Below are positions 25,901-37,628 of a stretch of 64,000 bases of DNA, one piece after another; within the stretch, counting starts at the first letter, position 1, and each line of letters opens with the position of its first letter. This DNA comes from Sceloporus undulatus (Eukaryota; Chordata; Lepidosauria; Squamata; Phrynosomatidae): positions 16,523,447 to 16,587,446 of the forward strand of contig NC_056528.1 of NCBI RefSeq assembly GCF_019175285.1. The letters run 5' to 3'. The notes under the pieces were generated by a model that was not told the origin of the DNA, did no database searches, and saw nothing but the letters and a program-made list of their open reading frames with translations. Made by a program: the position numbers and the translations under genes.

Positions 25901-27534
25901 GTTGATCTTTCTCTTCCAGATGGGCAGCCTTCCACTCCAGTGTTTGATAAAACTTTACAAATCAAGCAGATGCACATACTAGAGACTTTAGACCTTCTGA
26001 TTGCAAGAGCAGACAAAGGTAATGAAGCTATAATCACCCCAAGATTTGTAGCTCTTGAGAGCTTGCTCACAACCTTATGCTTTCCATAATGAAGGCCTTG
26101 CCTGCCTGTGGATTTTGGATGTTTTCTTCCAGATCAATACAAATTGCATCTGCCTTCCATGATGAGCATTCTCCCTTGGTGGAGGTAGAGGCTGAAAACA
26201 ATTTGCAGAGTATCCTGCAAAAACGAAAACAAAAAAATCCCTGAGTATCTTGTGTCCAAAATCTCTGGATGCCTATCCGGAGCCTTCCCTAGAGTCACTG
26301 AAGCAGATCATTAAAGAAAGACAGCTAGATGGAGTGCCTTGGCTTGCCAATATCTGCTGCCTTGCAGGAGATAACAGAGCAAACCATGATTGCCTGCTCT
26401 GCCTGATGCTTGGGAAAATGATGCTTCAAAAATAATCAGTGGCCTCGTCTTTCAAGGGAGGAAAACCCAGCGGTTTCCTACCTTGCCTTGTGCAAAAAGG
26501 AGCTTTGCTTCCCCTATTTTCTATCCCTCCCCCCTGTTTTAAGGTGCAGCTCAATCTTCATTGGCTATCTTTTTAACCCTGAAATTAACTGAGCGAACCT
26601 GGAGATCCCACCTAAGTCCTTCTTTATGTTCTGCCATTGAGATGTTGGACTTCTCCTAATAAGGCAAGATTCTAGTCCTCATGGTTCTCAGTAAAAGGCT
26701 AAATTCAGTAGAAACTTATACCAGGTAAATGGATTGGTTCATGTGGTTTAGTATTATCCACTCTTGCTAGCAATTACTCTTTACAGCCGGCGTGCATAAC
26801 ATTTTCTGGACTGTTTTGTCAGTTTGCTCAGACATTTTAAGAATCTTCCTTCCTTTAATGTCTTTTTGCTTCCTGTCCGACAGGGAAGGATTCCCGCCTC
26901 CTTGTCTTCAGGCTGAGTGCTGTGCAGAAAGGCATTGAAGCCAAGCAAATCAAGACCAAATGCGATTGTCGAGAAAACAAACTGGAGAAAACAAAAGGTG
27001 CCGTGGAACTGTTGGACATGCCATTTGGGGTGCTGGTCCTTTACAGAGTCCGGATGTGCTTTGAACCTTACCTGGACACCTGGGTCCCATTTCTAAGTAA
27101 CCACAGTTTAACTTACCCCCTCCCTGTCATTCTAAATCCAGATGGCACACTACTTGCCTAACATGTTGCCCCTGCGACATCCATCTTGTGATCCAACAAA
27201 GGAACGTGACAGTGTGTGCCCTCGTCACAGCCATCCTCTCTCATCCCTCTGAGCCAGTGTTCCTTTCCCGAGAGTTCCTTTCAGGGCAGTCATTAAAGTT
27301 TGTTAATGTCTCTCACCCAGGCTGCCATTTGTATGCCATCAATACCCACCACAGCAGTGAACTGCGGATTGTTGCGGCAATCCGCAACAAGTTGCTCCTC
27401 ATCACCAGGAAGTTCTGGCAGTGGGAAGGTCTGAACAGTGCCCCCATGATGTCACCTCAATCGGAGTCCCCTGTGGAGGAATTCCAGTACATCCGGGTAA
27501 GTTTGAGGTAAATTTTAATTGCAGAATTATACTG

Positions 27535-27571
<37 letters not shown>

Positions 27572-30500
27572 CCTGCATGCATACTGCCATGCTTTTTGCT
27601 GCCTCTGACTCTGTGTTCTCTGGGATGCAGGAGATCTGCTTGTCTGATGTTCCAGCCGTCATGACGTTGGTGGACGGACCCACAGGAGAGAATGACAACC
27701 TGATCTGCGTCGCCTACCGACACCAGTTTGACTTGGTCAATGAGAGCACGGGGGAAACCTACCGGTTACATCAAGTTGAATCAAGCAGGGTAGGTTAAAG
27801 CTGACATCCCTTCAGAAACGCAAACCACCCCTGGCCTATCTTGTGTGGTGAAGGTTATGTTCAATGCAGCACCAATTCACATATTGGTGGTGTGATTTAC
27901 ACTAGGGGGGTAATCTTTGCTTAGAGAATCATTAGGCTTTGTGTGCAAAAACAGACACAGAACAATAACATCATCTGCTGAGATCCACTTGGCATGCTTT
28001 TCCTGTTCTGCCCCCCCACCCACTTTCCACCAGCCACTAAATGGCTGGATGGAGGGGCTATTGAAGCAAAACTGAATCCTCCAGGGCTTTTGTTGTTGTT
28101 GTGGAGGGAGGAGGAGAATACCAGCTTCCGTAATGACCAAAAAAGAATATGGAATCATAAGTTGGACTTCAACTTGCATATTTCATCAGGAGGATGCTAT
28201 CCCACATACATAAAACAATTGCAAAAATTGAAGGACTAACTGAAGGCATTAAAAATTGATCATATTGATTGGGTCAACAGGGAATGAGGCAGGCCAGAGG
28301 GGAAGTGTCTCCTTTCTGCCTGATGCAACACCACTGAATTGTTCTTGAAGAGATTGTAGTAAGCTGAGCTTCCAGCCCTCCCACTACCCTTGCCCGTTAT
28401 CATTGCAGGTTAATTTTGTTGCAGCTATTGATGTGTACGAAGATGGAGAAGCCGGTCTCCTCTTGTGTTATAACTGTAAGTATTGCTGGCTCTCGCTGTC
28501 TTAGGGAAGCGGCCTGGCATTTGTTGAAGGCTGTCTTTTGGTCCCATGATGTACTGACGTAGAACAGTTGTCTGAATCTCATCATAAAATTGGTTGCGGT
28601 GGGAAGGACCATAATCAAAATGGCTTAAGCAGTTGAACATCCTGGTTTATTGCAGAAAGTTGCTGTGGAAGAGAAGGGAAGGATATATGAAAGATTTGCG
28701 TCATGTAAGGCCAACTCCTAAGAGCTACCAGTCTGTTTCCAGGTTGAATTCAAAGTGCTGGTTATGATCTTTAAAGTCCTAAATAGGTTGGGTCCAGACT
28801 AGCTAAAGATGATATCTCTCCATGCCTTGTTTGCCTGGTTCTAATGGTTCAGCATGAGGCTAACAAAATGATAGCTTCCATCTGATTCTCATGCTCTTTT
28901 GATACATTTAATCCAGCTCCCCTGTGTAGAGAATAGGAAGTCAGTATGAAGGGCACAGTGCCAGGGCCAGCGAAATGGCTGCCTACCTTAGCTCCATTCT
29001 GTTTTCCTGCCAGTCCCATATTTGGCATCAAGATCTGTGTCATTTTCTTATTTGAGCTAACAAGGACCTCTTGTTACAGATGTCTGCTACTACCGCAAAG
29101 TGTGCCCCTTCAATGGGGGTTCATTTCTGGTCCAGCCATCAGCATCTGACTTCCATTTCAGCTGGAATCAAGTTCCTTATGCTATTGGTAAGGAGAACCA
29201 GCTGCTGGGATGCATGCTTGAGCGATGTTGTCTTTTTCCCCAAATATAAATTTTATTGTTATTTTTATTTTGGGGGATAATTGACAATCATTATTTTTAT
29301 TTATACACACACACACACAATTTGATCTATCCAAACTTTAACACTAAACCATTAATACTAACATATAACTGTCAAGTTAATAATCACAATAAACCATATA
29401 TTAATGTTCTTCATTAAAAGGCCCCTTTATCTCCTCTTGCAGTTTGCGCTTTCCCTTACATTTTGGCCTTTACCACCGATTCCATTGAGATCCGATTAGT
29501 GGTGAATGGAAACCTCGTTCACACAGCTGTGGTTCCTGCACTTCAGCTGGTGGCATCAAGGGTAAGGAGGCAGGGGGACAGGAATTGACTGAGTGGCTGG
29601 TAACACAGAGACAAAATAGCTTACCCCTATTTCTTTTAGGCCTTGGGCATTTAACCAGTTCCCATTAGATGATCCACTCTTCTTTCTGTTTCCAGTCAGA
29701 TATCTACTTCAGAGCTGCAACAGCTGTGAGTGAACCATCCAACAGCAGCTCAAAGGAGACCAGTTCCCCCAGTTCCCCCCAGACGCCATCAGTTCATGAA
29801 ATTCCTGTTTTCTCTCCTTCTGCAGCTGAAGGTAAGAAAGTGAGAGGCGTTAGCAAGTGAATCTTGGCTTCAGCAGTAGAGATCAAGCTTAAGACATTGG
29901 TCTGCAGCCTTTGCAGATCTCAAATGCACATTTCTTCACAAATTACCCAATGGAGAGAGGGGTTTCTATTCTTGTCATGCGCCGCCTTGTCATTTCAGGT
30001 GAAGCGCTGTGTAAGAACATCTACAAAATCCCACTGAGCAACCTGGTTGGCAGAAGTGTTGAACGACCACTTAAGTCCCCTCTGGTTCCCAAAGTCATCA
30101 CCACACCAACATCCACAGGCGGCATCCCTATGGCTCCATCCCTACCATTGTCGCGCATAGAGATCAAAGAGATTGCTAGCAGAACACGCAAAGAATTACT
30201 CGGTAAAGTCTGTGCAAATAATTCTCAGGTCTTAGGGAACCCCTGCATAAAAAAATATTGTATCTTCAGCTTTTTTTAAAAAATGTTCTTTTATCAGTCA
30301 CGATTTCATGGAATTCCTAGTGATTCTTTCAGAACTGTAGGGTTCCAGGGAACTCCGGTTGAGAAACAATGTTATTCTCATTCCCGAAAGGAGAGTGGTG
30401 TTCCAAACTATGGGCCTTTCATGCTGGTTATTCTGTTACATGCATATATGATTGCCAGCCACTTTAGAAGTCCTGTTGAGTCAAGAGCAATGAGAATTTT

Positions 30501-31427
30501 CTTCTACAACTCTAATAGCCATGGTTCTTTTTCACTGTTAGCTTACAGTCTTTCTTCTATTCATTTTTCAGGGCTTCTAGAGTCTGTTCCCAAGACAGAA
30601 GGAGGGCAGAAGCAGAAGAAGCCTCCGCCAAAACAGTCAGACCCCAAGCAGGGAACTGTACGGTCGACAAGCAGTGACAGGTACAAATGGAGTGGGGAGC
30701 CCATCAAAGACCTCCTTACTAAGCCAGACCTTTGGCTTTTAATTCCTTTGGCAGGGGGTTCTTTTAATGGGCTGTGTGCCTTGATGTCTTCTGTTATATT
30801 TTAAGTGTGTTTCAAACTGCTCTAACTTTGTGAAGTCGAAGGCTTTCATGGCCGGCATCCATAGTTTTTTGTGGGGTTTTCAGGCTATGTGGCCATGTTG
30901 TAGAAGAGATTGTTCCTGACGTTTCGCCAGCATTTGTGGCTGGCATCTTCAGAGAATGCTGGCATGGAAGAGAGTTGGTTGTGTATATATACTGTCTGAC
31001 CCTGGGTAGGGAGGAGTGCTCTAACTTTGCATCTTAACTTTAATCTAACTTTGCATTTGATATTTTAAAAGTATTTGTTTTTTAACAGTTGCATTTATAA
31101 ATTCTCTGGGGTACTTTTTACAAATTCAGTATAAGCCACCTTGGGTCCTGTGCTGGTAGAAAGACGGGTTATCAATAAAAATTAATTGATTAAAATAACT
31201 GTTTTGTTTCTCCCTGCTCTCTGAGGTTCTCCCTGCCCGACCCTTGGTTTCATTTATGCTTTCCTCTCTGCAGGCTGGTTGAAAGCTCTCTCGAAAGTGC
31301 TTCTGAAGATCGGCACTTCTCTACCAGTTCAGATCCCGACACAGCCCCCCGGGACGAGAGTCCCCCTTCTGGCAACCTCTTTCAACTAGGGGCTTCCTTT
31401 GACGAAGACACCATTGACTTGAAATAA
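10987..31427 (+). CDS. GARNL3: GARNL3, GTPase-activating Rap/RanGAP domain-like 3 (27 exons, 5' end missing)
   Basis: Spliced gene for a predicted cytoplasmic Rap GTPase-activating protein with a C-terminal citron-homology (CNH) domain. Coding exons: 10987-11061, 12089-12188, 13083-13201, 13871-13935, 14308-14371, 15695-15721, 17256-17331, 19161-19259, 20060-20163, 20843-20951, 21724-21769, 22489-22595, 23031-23146, 23285-23389, 24569-24643, 25375-25486, 25920-26018, 26884-26997, 27321-27496, 27631-27789, 28409-28475, 29080-29187, 29443-29561, 29696-29831, 29999-30202, 30572-30680, 31274-31427. Together they give 2844 nt, 947 residues plus TAA, in frame throughout. The visible protein starts [16 protein letters not shown], as in human after ~23 residues. 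The RapGAP domain includes the RHIGND motif, whose Asn matches the catalytic Asn thumb of Rap1GAP. A Ser/Pro-rich tail ends EDTIDLK. Its biological substrate is little studied; Rap specificity is inferred from the family. Confidence 0.96.
14455..14715 (+). mobile_element. CR1-like LINE 3' fragment (GARNL3 intron)
   Basis: Weak but ordered matches to reptile CR1 3' ends: GAAGAAGGCAAACTCCTGTG, then TTGAACATTGGGAGAAACTT and CTTGACAGTCAGAGCAGCTC. Confidence 0.6.
15410..15635 (+). mobile_element. LINE 3' tail
   Basis: TTGTTGTAAGCTGCATTGGG, TCCCATGCCAAGGGAAAGTC, AGGATATGAATCGAATAAAT: the common squamate LINE tail. Two further copies lie at 23850-24020 and 31060-31195. Confidence 0.65.
15695..15721 (+). 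other. GARNL3: 27-nt microexon of GARNL3
   Basis: Nine codons, DLLVLEEQE, lie between a CCCCAG acceptor and a GTAAGC donor. The piece keeps frame with the exons at 14308-14371 and 17256-17331 and matches the order remembered from human GARNL3. A 27-nt exon is easily missed by gene finders; being a multiple of three, it could also be skipped without a frame change. Confidence 0.9.
16646..16850. mobile_element. Palindromic MITE
   Basis: Left end GCCCTTTCACACTGTGCAA and right end GCATAGTGTGAAAGACCCTT are inverted. The inside contains TAGTTTAGTGAGGCAC. GARNL3 intron. Confidence 0.65.
17773..17962 (+). mobile_element. Squamate tRNA-derived SINE (GARNL3 intron)
   Basis: It begins GCCAGTGTGGTGCTGTAGTG, with GTTTGAATCCTTGC as a B box, then GGCAATGGCAAACTCC, and ends GACTTGAAGGCACATGACAA. 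Confidence 0.85.
20335..20630 (+). mobile_element. CR1-like LINE 3' fragment
   Basis: GTGATCAGGATGGTGGTGGG, GCTGTTTAGCCTGGAGATGA and AAACATCGGATGAATCTTCT fit the same LINE 3' region as 14455. Confidence 0.6.
20843..20951 (+). other. GARNL3: GARNL3 exon carrying the RapGAP Asn-thumb motif
   Basis: This exon encodes [20 protein letters not shown] and the residues that follow. In Rap1GAP the Arg, His and Asn of the same RHIGN string are needed for catalysis, with Asn290 acting as the thumb. All three are kept here (R248, H249, N252 counted from the first visible residue), so the GAP domain looks catalytically competent. The exon ends with the first base of a His codon completed at 21724. Confidence 0.88.
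21045..21250. mobile_element. Palindromic MITE, diverged copy
   Basis: GGGATTTGTAGTTTGGTGAG and the inverse CTCACCAAACTACAAACTTC flank a central hinge. The outer part TTAAAGTGGAATCATAGTGC recurs inverted as TGCTATGGTTCCACTTCAAC. Confidence 0.65.
21967..22246 (+). mobile_element. MER2-like Tigger MITE
   Basis: TA|CAGGTTGAGTCTCCCTTATC, then TAAATGCTTGGGACC, is the hallmark 5' end of MER2-type Tigger elements. It ends around GGATAATGGAGGCTC. GARNL3 intron. Confidence 0.78.
23850..24020 (+). mobile_element. LINE 3' tail
   Basis: GTGCCATGAGCCACCTTGGG, then TCCCATATTGGGAGAAAAAT, matches the tail at 15410-15635. Confidence 0.65.
27537..27570 (+). repeat. (CA)17 microsatellite
   Basis: An uninterrupted CA run 41 bases after the GARNL3 exon ending 27496, in a short 134-base intron; CA runs are known hnRNP L sites. 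Confidence 0.97.
28690..28855 (+). mobile_element. L2-like LINE coding fragment
   Basis: The frame reads SLFPGLNSKCWL-like pieces and, better, the pattern [20 protein letters not shown], typical of the C-terminal reverse transcriptase region of L2/Rex-type LINEs. It is broken and short. Confidence 0.5.
30835..30995 (-). mobile_element. Penelope-like element end with hammerhead-like core
   Basis: The minus strand reads, in order, a hammerhead-like core (30952-30918), TTCTACAACATGGCCACATA, CCCCACAAAAAACTATGGAT and GGCCATGAAAGCCTTCGACT. It matches both arms of the pair at 4655-4865. It lies in the last GARNL3 intron. Family assignment is inferred. Confidence 0.65.
30918..30952 (-). ncRNA. Hammerhead-ribozyme-like motif
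   Basis: On the minus strand: CTGAAGA (30952-30946), one extra T, GCCAGC (30944-30939), loop CACAAAT, GCTGGC (30931-30926), GAA, ACGT and C (30918). This fits C3-A9, a perfect 6-bp stem II, G12-A14, a self-complementary 2+2 stem III of the dimer type, and C17 as cleavage site. A 4-bp stem I (TTCT with AGGA) can form. The extra T after A9 is a departure from the textbook core. Confidence 0.55.
31060..31195 (+). mobile_element. LINE 3' tail
   Basis: AGTATAAGCCACCTTGGGTC, then CTGTGCTGGTAGAAAGACGG, matches the tail at 15410-15635. It directly follows the Penelope-like end. Confidence 0.62.
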
Positions 31428-34400
31428 GAACAGAGATACTACACTTGCACACATCTGTCCTCGGCCCTCCCTCCCTCCAGTTTACCCCCCTTTTCCTATT
31501 TTGTACGACTCTTTAAAACAGTCTTTAAAACAGTCTAGGAAATCACACCACACTTTCTAGTAATCCTGGAAGTAGAAAATACTAGGCGATCAAACTTGGG
31601 AATGCCCAGCATTTCTAACCCTTTGAATTTTGGGGCCCTGGCGGGCGGGAGGGCATCAAGAGGTATGCTTCATTGTATTTTTCGTGGTGAAATTGTACAC
31701 TTGTGGCCCAGTTAAAGCACTTTAGCTGATGGATCAAATGAGTTTTAACCCATTGGTTGGTTAAATCCCTATATCTTTGAATGTTACCCAGACATTTGCT
31801 GGGGGATGGAAGAAAGAGCTGTCCAAAAGTCAGGAGAGTCTTCTCTTTCCCCCGCTGCACCCCAAATCAACCACCAACAGCAGCCTCTGTATTGGAGCAG
31901 AATGTGAGGCAGAGACCAAGTGGCCTCGGAGCATGATCCGGATGACCCAAGGAAGGCGGAAATGCTACAGAGCACCCATATGGTATGCCAGGAAGACTTC
32001 AGAAGCAGGATGGAAATAGACCAAAGGAGTATTCTGGTTCTCGGTCTGCTGAAGGTTATAACCACTGCATCTCCCTCTTTGTTTTCTCATCCAAAGGCTC
32101 TAACAGAGACCAAGTCATGATCTCTGTACAAGAAGGAAGGGAGGGGGGCAAAAAGTATTAAGATGGCACCTGCAGTTTTATTAAGTCCTGCTTGTGGGTT
32201 TGCTAAGAAGGAACTTTCCGGACAAACTGGATGCTGGACTAGATATGCCATTGGTCCCTTTTACCTTATGATAAGTTTAATTTTTGGAAAAAATGTGTTA
32301 ACCAATGAATTGTGGGCACCTTCTCAGCTGATTACGAAAGAAAGTTGTTGTGCTTATCTAACAATTTAATTGCATTGAGGTTGCATTCTGTTAGAATAAC
32401 CGTCTTTTCCTCTTCTATCTACTGTAGCAGATTTCCAGTAGCAGTTTTCTTGAAGTGAAGCCTTTTTTAAAAAATCCATTCAGTGTTCATTTTCCTTACC
32501 CCAGTCTGCACTGTTTGTAGTGATGGCACAGATGTTAATGGTAAAAAAACAAAACAATACTTCCTTGTTTTTATTACAGAAAATGTTAGGCACAATAGGA
32601 TGTTTGTACAGCAAAGATGTCTTGTTTCTCCATTCCGTCCCACCCCACAAAAAAAGGTGCAGGCTGAAGCATAACTGGCTTTGGCCGACTGAGCTTCCCT
32701 CATTTCCGTCCTGAGACTGTTAATCCGTTTGCCGGAGAGCTAAAAAGCAGAGCTGGGGACATCAGGTAAGATCCGGTGTGTCTTGGCCTCTCCGGCCAAG
32801 GAGCCAGTTGATAGTTTTTGCAGAGAGCTGAAAGAGGGGAAGATGTCTTCGCCTCTGCTAAATGAGCCTTGCAGGTTTTTCCTCTTTCAGTAGCCTGCTA
32901 AACCTATTTAACCAAAGGTGAGGTTGGAGCAAAAAATGTATGCTTGACCCTATTGGATGGCCAGTTTCTCTTAAGTCACTTTCCCCCCTCTTTCTGGTAT
33001 TGTTTTTTTTTTCTATGAAGAAAGTGAAGATATAGGTAGAAAGCTGGCCCAGCAAGAGAGAGACTTTGCTAGAACTGTGAGAAGCTAGCTTTTCACCTGC
33101 AGAATAGACAGGCTCCAGCACACGAGTAGCATTGAACCCCAACACCTTTTGTCCATCTCCCCTTGGGTTCAAATCTTCCCCCTTCTGAAGTTGCAGACAG
33201 AATTGCTACTTATTTTTATAACTACGGATCAAAGTAGTTTATTGTCAAGTGGTTCTGTCTGCTTCTGGAGATGCGTCTTTTATTTATTTAGCTGCATGCA
33301 TGCACCCTGTTGACCAATGAAGCAATACTTTTAAGAACAGAAATGACTTGTCTTTGTCACTAAGCAAGGCTTTTCCTATGGGAGTGCCATACCAAGCAGA
33401 ACGGTATTTCTCATTTCTAAAAAAGGGTCATGTTCCTCACTCTTATGAGCAAAGGGTGATTTTTTGTTTGTTTGTTTTAAAGATGAAGGCAGTGTTTGCT
33501 TTGAGATTAGAAGGAAGGTGGTCTAAGAAGGGATTCTCAAGGGGCAAGGAACTGTGACGCAGTTCGTGGCCCTTGCTTACGGATCCCATTTTCCACCTTC
33601 CGTTTTCCTACCTCCTTTGCCCACCGTAATTCCATGAATCCAATCCCTCCATCCCTTCTGTTAACGCAATTGCCTTATTTTTGCCAGTAGGACAGAGCAT
33701 TCAATCTCTTCTAGAAGGAATGATTGTACTGAATAATCCATTTGATGTTATGCCCAATGCCAAGGAACCAGGGCATCTAATACACAGAGGCTGTATTAGA
33801 TCGCTGGATTCACTTTTGTTCAACGTTTCTCATTTAACGCAAGAGGATTGAACAACCGGCCAAGAGAGACTTAACAGGTGCTGTTCCAACAAATGTGAAA
33901 CAAAAAGAAATCAAGCCACGTTCTGGCAAATGTAGCACTCTTTTTGTGTGGGGAAAGAGGCAAGACAGTATATGGGTTCAAGAGGCAGCTTGTTCATTTG
34001 TTGTCTTTCCCTTTGTGGCCTTTCAGGGGGTCTGTAAAAGCTGGCCCACCTGCCTGGAAGATGGGGCTATCATAATCCACAACCCCCTTTCTTTGGCGTT
34101 TGGGCTCCTGGTGGTGATGAATGATAGGCTATGGTATGGTTGACCAAAATGCATACTAGGCTTGGGGATAAGCTGGAGAAGAGCAGAACCTGGAGCATTT
34201 AGGGGACAGAGAATCCTGTGCTAAGGAGCAGGATTGCTAAGGTGATGGGAGTTGTAACCCAATCCATCTGGAAGTACCCCAGGTTGAAGAAGTCTTGGAA
34301 TCAGATATATACCAGCTGTAGTAACTGCGAGGGCATATGTTGTTAGCAGCTGGCCATTTAGGGTGACGTTTTCCATCTGTCATTGGTGATACTCCATGAA

Positions 34401-36774
34401 TGCTTGATCTGACCTTTGGGTGTCTGTGTGTCATTTTGGGGTGTTCTCTGGTTCCTTTTTCTGAGATTGCAAATGACAATGATAGTAAATAATAATGACT
34501 GAAGACTGGTTGTCCCGCTTTAGATTTCTAGGCCTGTCTAAACAGACCACTTTTTCCTTCCCCTCAATATCGTCGTTTCCTTCTAAGAACAGCTTTTTTG
34601 GAGAGGAGGGTACAAGCTTAATGCTGTAAGGGACAGTGTGCATGCATTTTCAGAACCCATGAGCCCATGTTTTTTTCAGTGTGCATCCAACTATAGTTGA
34701 GGGCCTCCTCCTTGCAGGTTAAGGTCTCTTGTAAAGTCAGCTCTGATACTCTTTTTCAGAAATTGAAAGTATAATTTGAACTCACAACTCCCAGAAATGA
34801 AGACTTGGGAAGCTGTAGTTCCATAAGTGACTTTTCCAAGGTCTGCCCAGAGAAAATGCTTGGACACACATTCAGAATTGACCTGCAGGCCTTCAGGCAT
34901 TGTAGGGAACAAACACAGACCAGTATTCTGGCTGCACAGGGCTTGGTTGCTCTGTCTGGAGCTCTTTGTAACCTGGGAACTCGCAGGGACAGGCAAGTTA
35001 AACTGGAGGCTTGCATACTTACTTATCTCAGTGGAGAAATTTGTCAGAGAAAGTACTCTCAAAGGCTTTTTTAAAAATCCACTGCATAGATGCCAAAAAG
35101 AGTGTGACCGCTGAATCACATCAAACCCCAGTTGAAATTTTGCCATGGGGCTGGTCTGCATTGGAGAGGTTAAAACATTTATATAGTTAAAGCAGCTGCA
35201 ATTGGGGTGGGTGGGAATTAACTCTCCCTAGTGCCATTTTCCCATTACGATCGCAGACTGAAACCGCCGTTTGTGCAGTTGTGGGGGAAACACACATAAC
35301 TGGTTGTGTTTTTTTCCACCGTGGGCAAAGTCACCATACAGAGGGGAGGGCAATTTCAAATCAGGGATCGGAGGTGGGCATATGTGATCCAACCATTGCC
35401 CTTTTCAATTGCTGTAGCCTTGATCCAATTTGCACATGGCTCCCCTGCTATTAACTTTTTAACTTTTTATAAACAGGTGGTTTTGGATCATGGCTCTTGC
35501 ATCTAGCTCTGGCCAAATCCGTCAACTCAAGGTGGCCATAGTTCACTCAGCTGCAGCGCGAGTGTAATAATACCGGCTTACCTTTCAGGGAGGTTGCCAG
35601 AAAACGTACGTGGCGTCTCTTTAACTTTTGGGGAACCTGAAGAGGTACCCTCCCATGTTTACAATTTATATGCAGCTGGTGCAAAACACCCCAATAAGAG
35701 AACATTTAAAAACTGCAAGCATAGCTTCGTTCCTCCCTCCCCACTTTTTTTGTACTTGAAATTTTCCGATGTATAAATACAGGAGAAAAAGAAGATTAGT
35801 CTGTTAGCTGCCCCCACAGCCTTTCTTTTATTGCTGGTCTTAAAAAGTCAGTTGGATTTGCCGGTTTCTAACACCTCTTCCGTGACCTTCTTGTTCTTTC
35901 CCAGTTTGCCTCTTAAAGATCTATATTTTGCTATCTTGTCTTCCTTTAAAATCAGCCCCAGAAAGCTTATAGTAGGCAGTTTTCTCCCTTTTGGTTCAGC
36001 AGCAGCTTGCTTTCAGAGGCTGCAAGAGCAGCAGCTGCTTCCCAGACCTTCCACTGTTGCAAAAAGTTAAAATGAATAAATACTACAGCTACTACTAAGA
36101 CAACATAGCTGCCCTTGAACAAAAGGCACCAACTTTGCTGGGACACATGGCAAAGTTTGCCTCTTTCAAGCAGGATCCGAAGGCACTGAGATCCCTGCCG
36201 CGTTTGTAGCATTGTGCGTCCCATGATCCATGACATCGGTTGCCATTGCATGTCTGACCTCTTTGTCCCATCCGACGACCGAGTGCTGAGAATGTCCACA
36301 TTTCCCCCATAGCATTCCTGTGTGTCTGAAGTGATGGTCTCTTCTTCTTTTTTAAAGGGAGTTTTTACTATTTTCTGCAGGTATGATTTCCTAATATTTA
36401 TTAAGTATCTTTCTCTCTCTCTCTCTTGCCAGATGGAAGGCACTCCGATGCTAACGTTTGTACAGAACAGTTTGTCGTCAACCCTGGTTGCTTGTTTTCC
36501 TTAAAAGCCCTTGAGCAGAATCCAGCATGGGTTAGTCGTGAGGCAAAGGCAGAAGATGGGGAAGGCAGTGAAACTCGCCTCTGGCCTCTCTGGGTTCCAG
36601 TCTGAATCCCCAGTGATGTGAGTAGGACTTGCCTCCATCTTAGTATCTAAGAATTAGTGCTCAAATTACAGGAGAAGCTTTTTCTCATGGCCCTGTATTA
36701 GCTCATGGTTTTTGGGCTATAGCTGGAGTCATCGAAACTGGGGAAAGTTGAGGGAGCCCTACCTTTTGTGAGTA

Positions 36775-36970
36775 CCAGCATGGTGCAGTTGTTTGAGTGT
36801 CGGACCAAGGCTCTGGGAGAATAGGATTGAAATCTCCGCTCGGCCATGGAAACCTGCTGGGTATCCTTGGGCAAAGCAGCCTCTCTCAGTAAAAAGCAAT
36901 GGCAACCTTGCCAAGAAAAACCCATGATGGCTTGCCATATATCAGAAACAACTTGATGGTGTGCACCACC
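36775..36970 (+). mobile_element. Squamate tRNA-derived SINE
   Basis: CAGCATGGTGCAGTTGTTTG head, GATTGAAATC B box, and a diverged AACTTGATGGTGTGCACC tail; same family as 17773. It lies in the putative GARNL3 3' UTR. Confidence 0.8.
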
Positions 36971-37628
36971 AATCCCCGCCTTCTGTAATTTGAACCCTGC
37001 TCAGATGCCTTGCAATTAAATGTGCATCTAGGCAGATGCTTAATATCCTGTTGGTTTGTTCTAACTAGAGTAGACCCATTGAATCAGCACATCCTCTGGA
37101 GTCAGTGGGTCTGCTCTAACACTACCAACAGGATTCCAGGCGCAGCCTTGGTCATCATGAAACAAATGGGCAGATTGACGTAGAAGTAGATCCCAGAGTT
37201 CAAGCGCCCCTGATCTTTAGGAAGGTGCGCCATATATCGGGTTTACTCTAAAGAAATCCCCACTGGGGCATGTGGCAGCGTGCAAGATTGCTTCACGCCT
37301 AACCGTTGCTGGATTGTGCCCCTTGACTGTTATCTAGTGGGGTTTTGTACTTTTCAATGATTATGTACTGTTGGCCTGTGGCTTACCCTCTTGTGAGTCT
37401 CAAAGCTTAAATTATACCACCAAGTGTCTTAAACTCGATTGTATTTGCCATTGTTTTTAAAGTAAATAATGTATTAATTTTTGTTCTCTCTTTTTTTGTG
37501 TTTTCAAAATGTAGCCTGTAAAGAAAGAGAACCAAGGTATAAATATAATGGCAAAAATCTGTTCTAAAAGTACCATAGACCACAGCTATAAAAATGGACT
37601 GTAGGTTTTTTCTTCTTCTTCCTTGATA

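Larger units (their letters stand above)
24569..29561 (+). other. GARNL3: GARNL3 exons for the citron-homology (CNH) region
   Basis: Exons from 24569 to 29561 encode the beta-propeller-like CNH region, which in related kinases and GAPs binds small GTPases or membranes. Landmarks are the Trp-rich [74 protein letters not shown] and [13 protein letters not shown]. The loop after LLLITRK (about 27409-27465) differs from my memory of the human protein, while the flanks agree. Confidence 0.8.

Noticed and set aside
30283-30804. 173-residue plus-strand open frame
   Set aside because: Only 30572-30680 is a GARNL3 exon; the rest is intron lacking coding character.
36412-36430. CT-rich tract as a splice acceptor of another exon
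   Set aside because: CTCTCTCTCTTGCCAG is a fine acceptor by itself, but no downstream coding frame or donor supports an exon.
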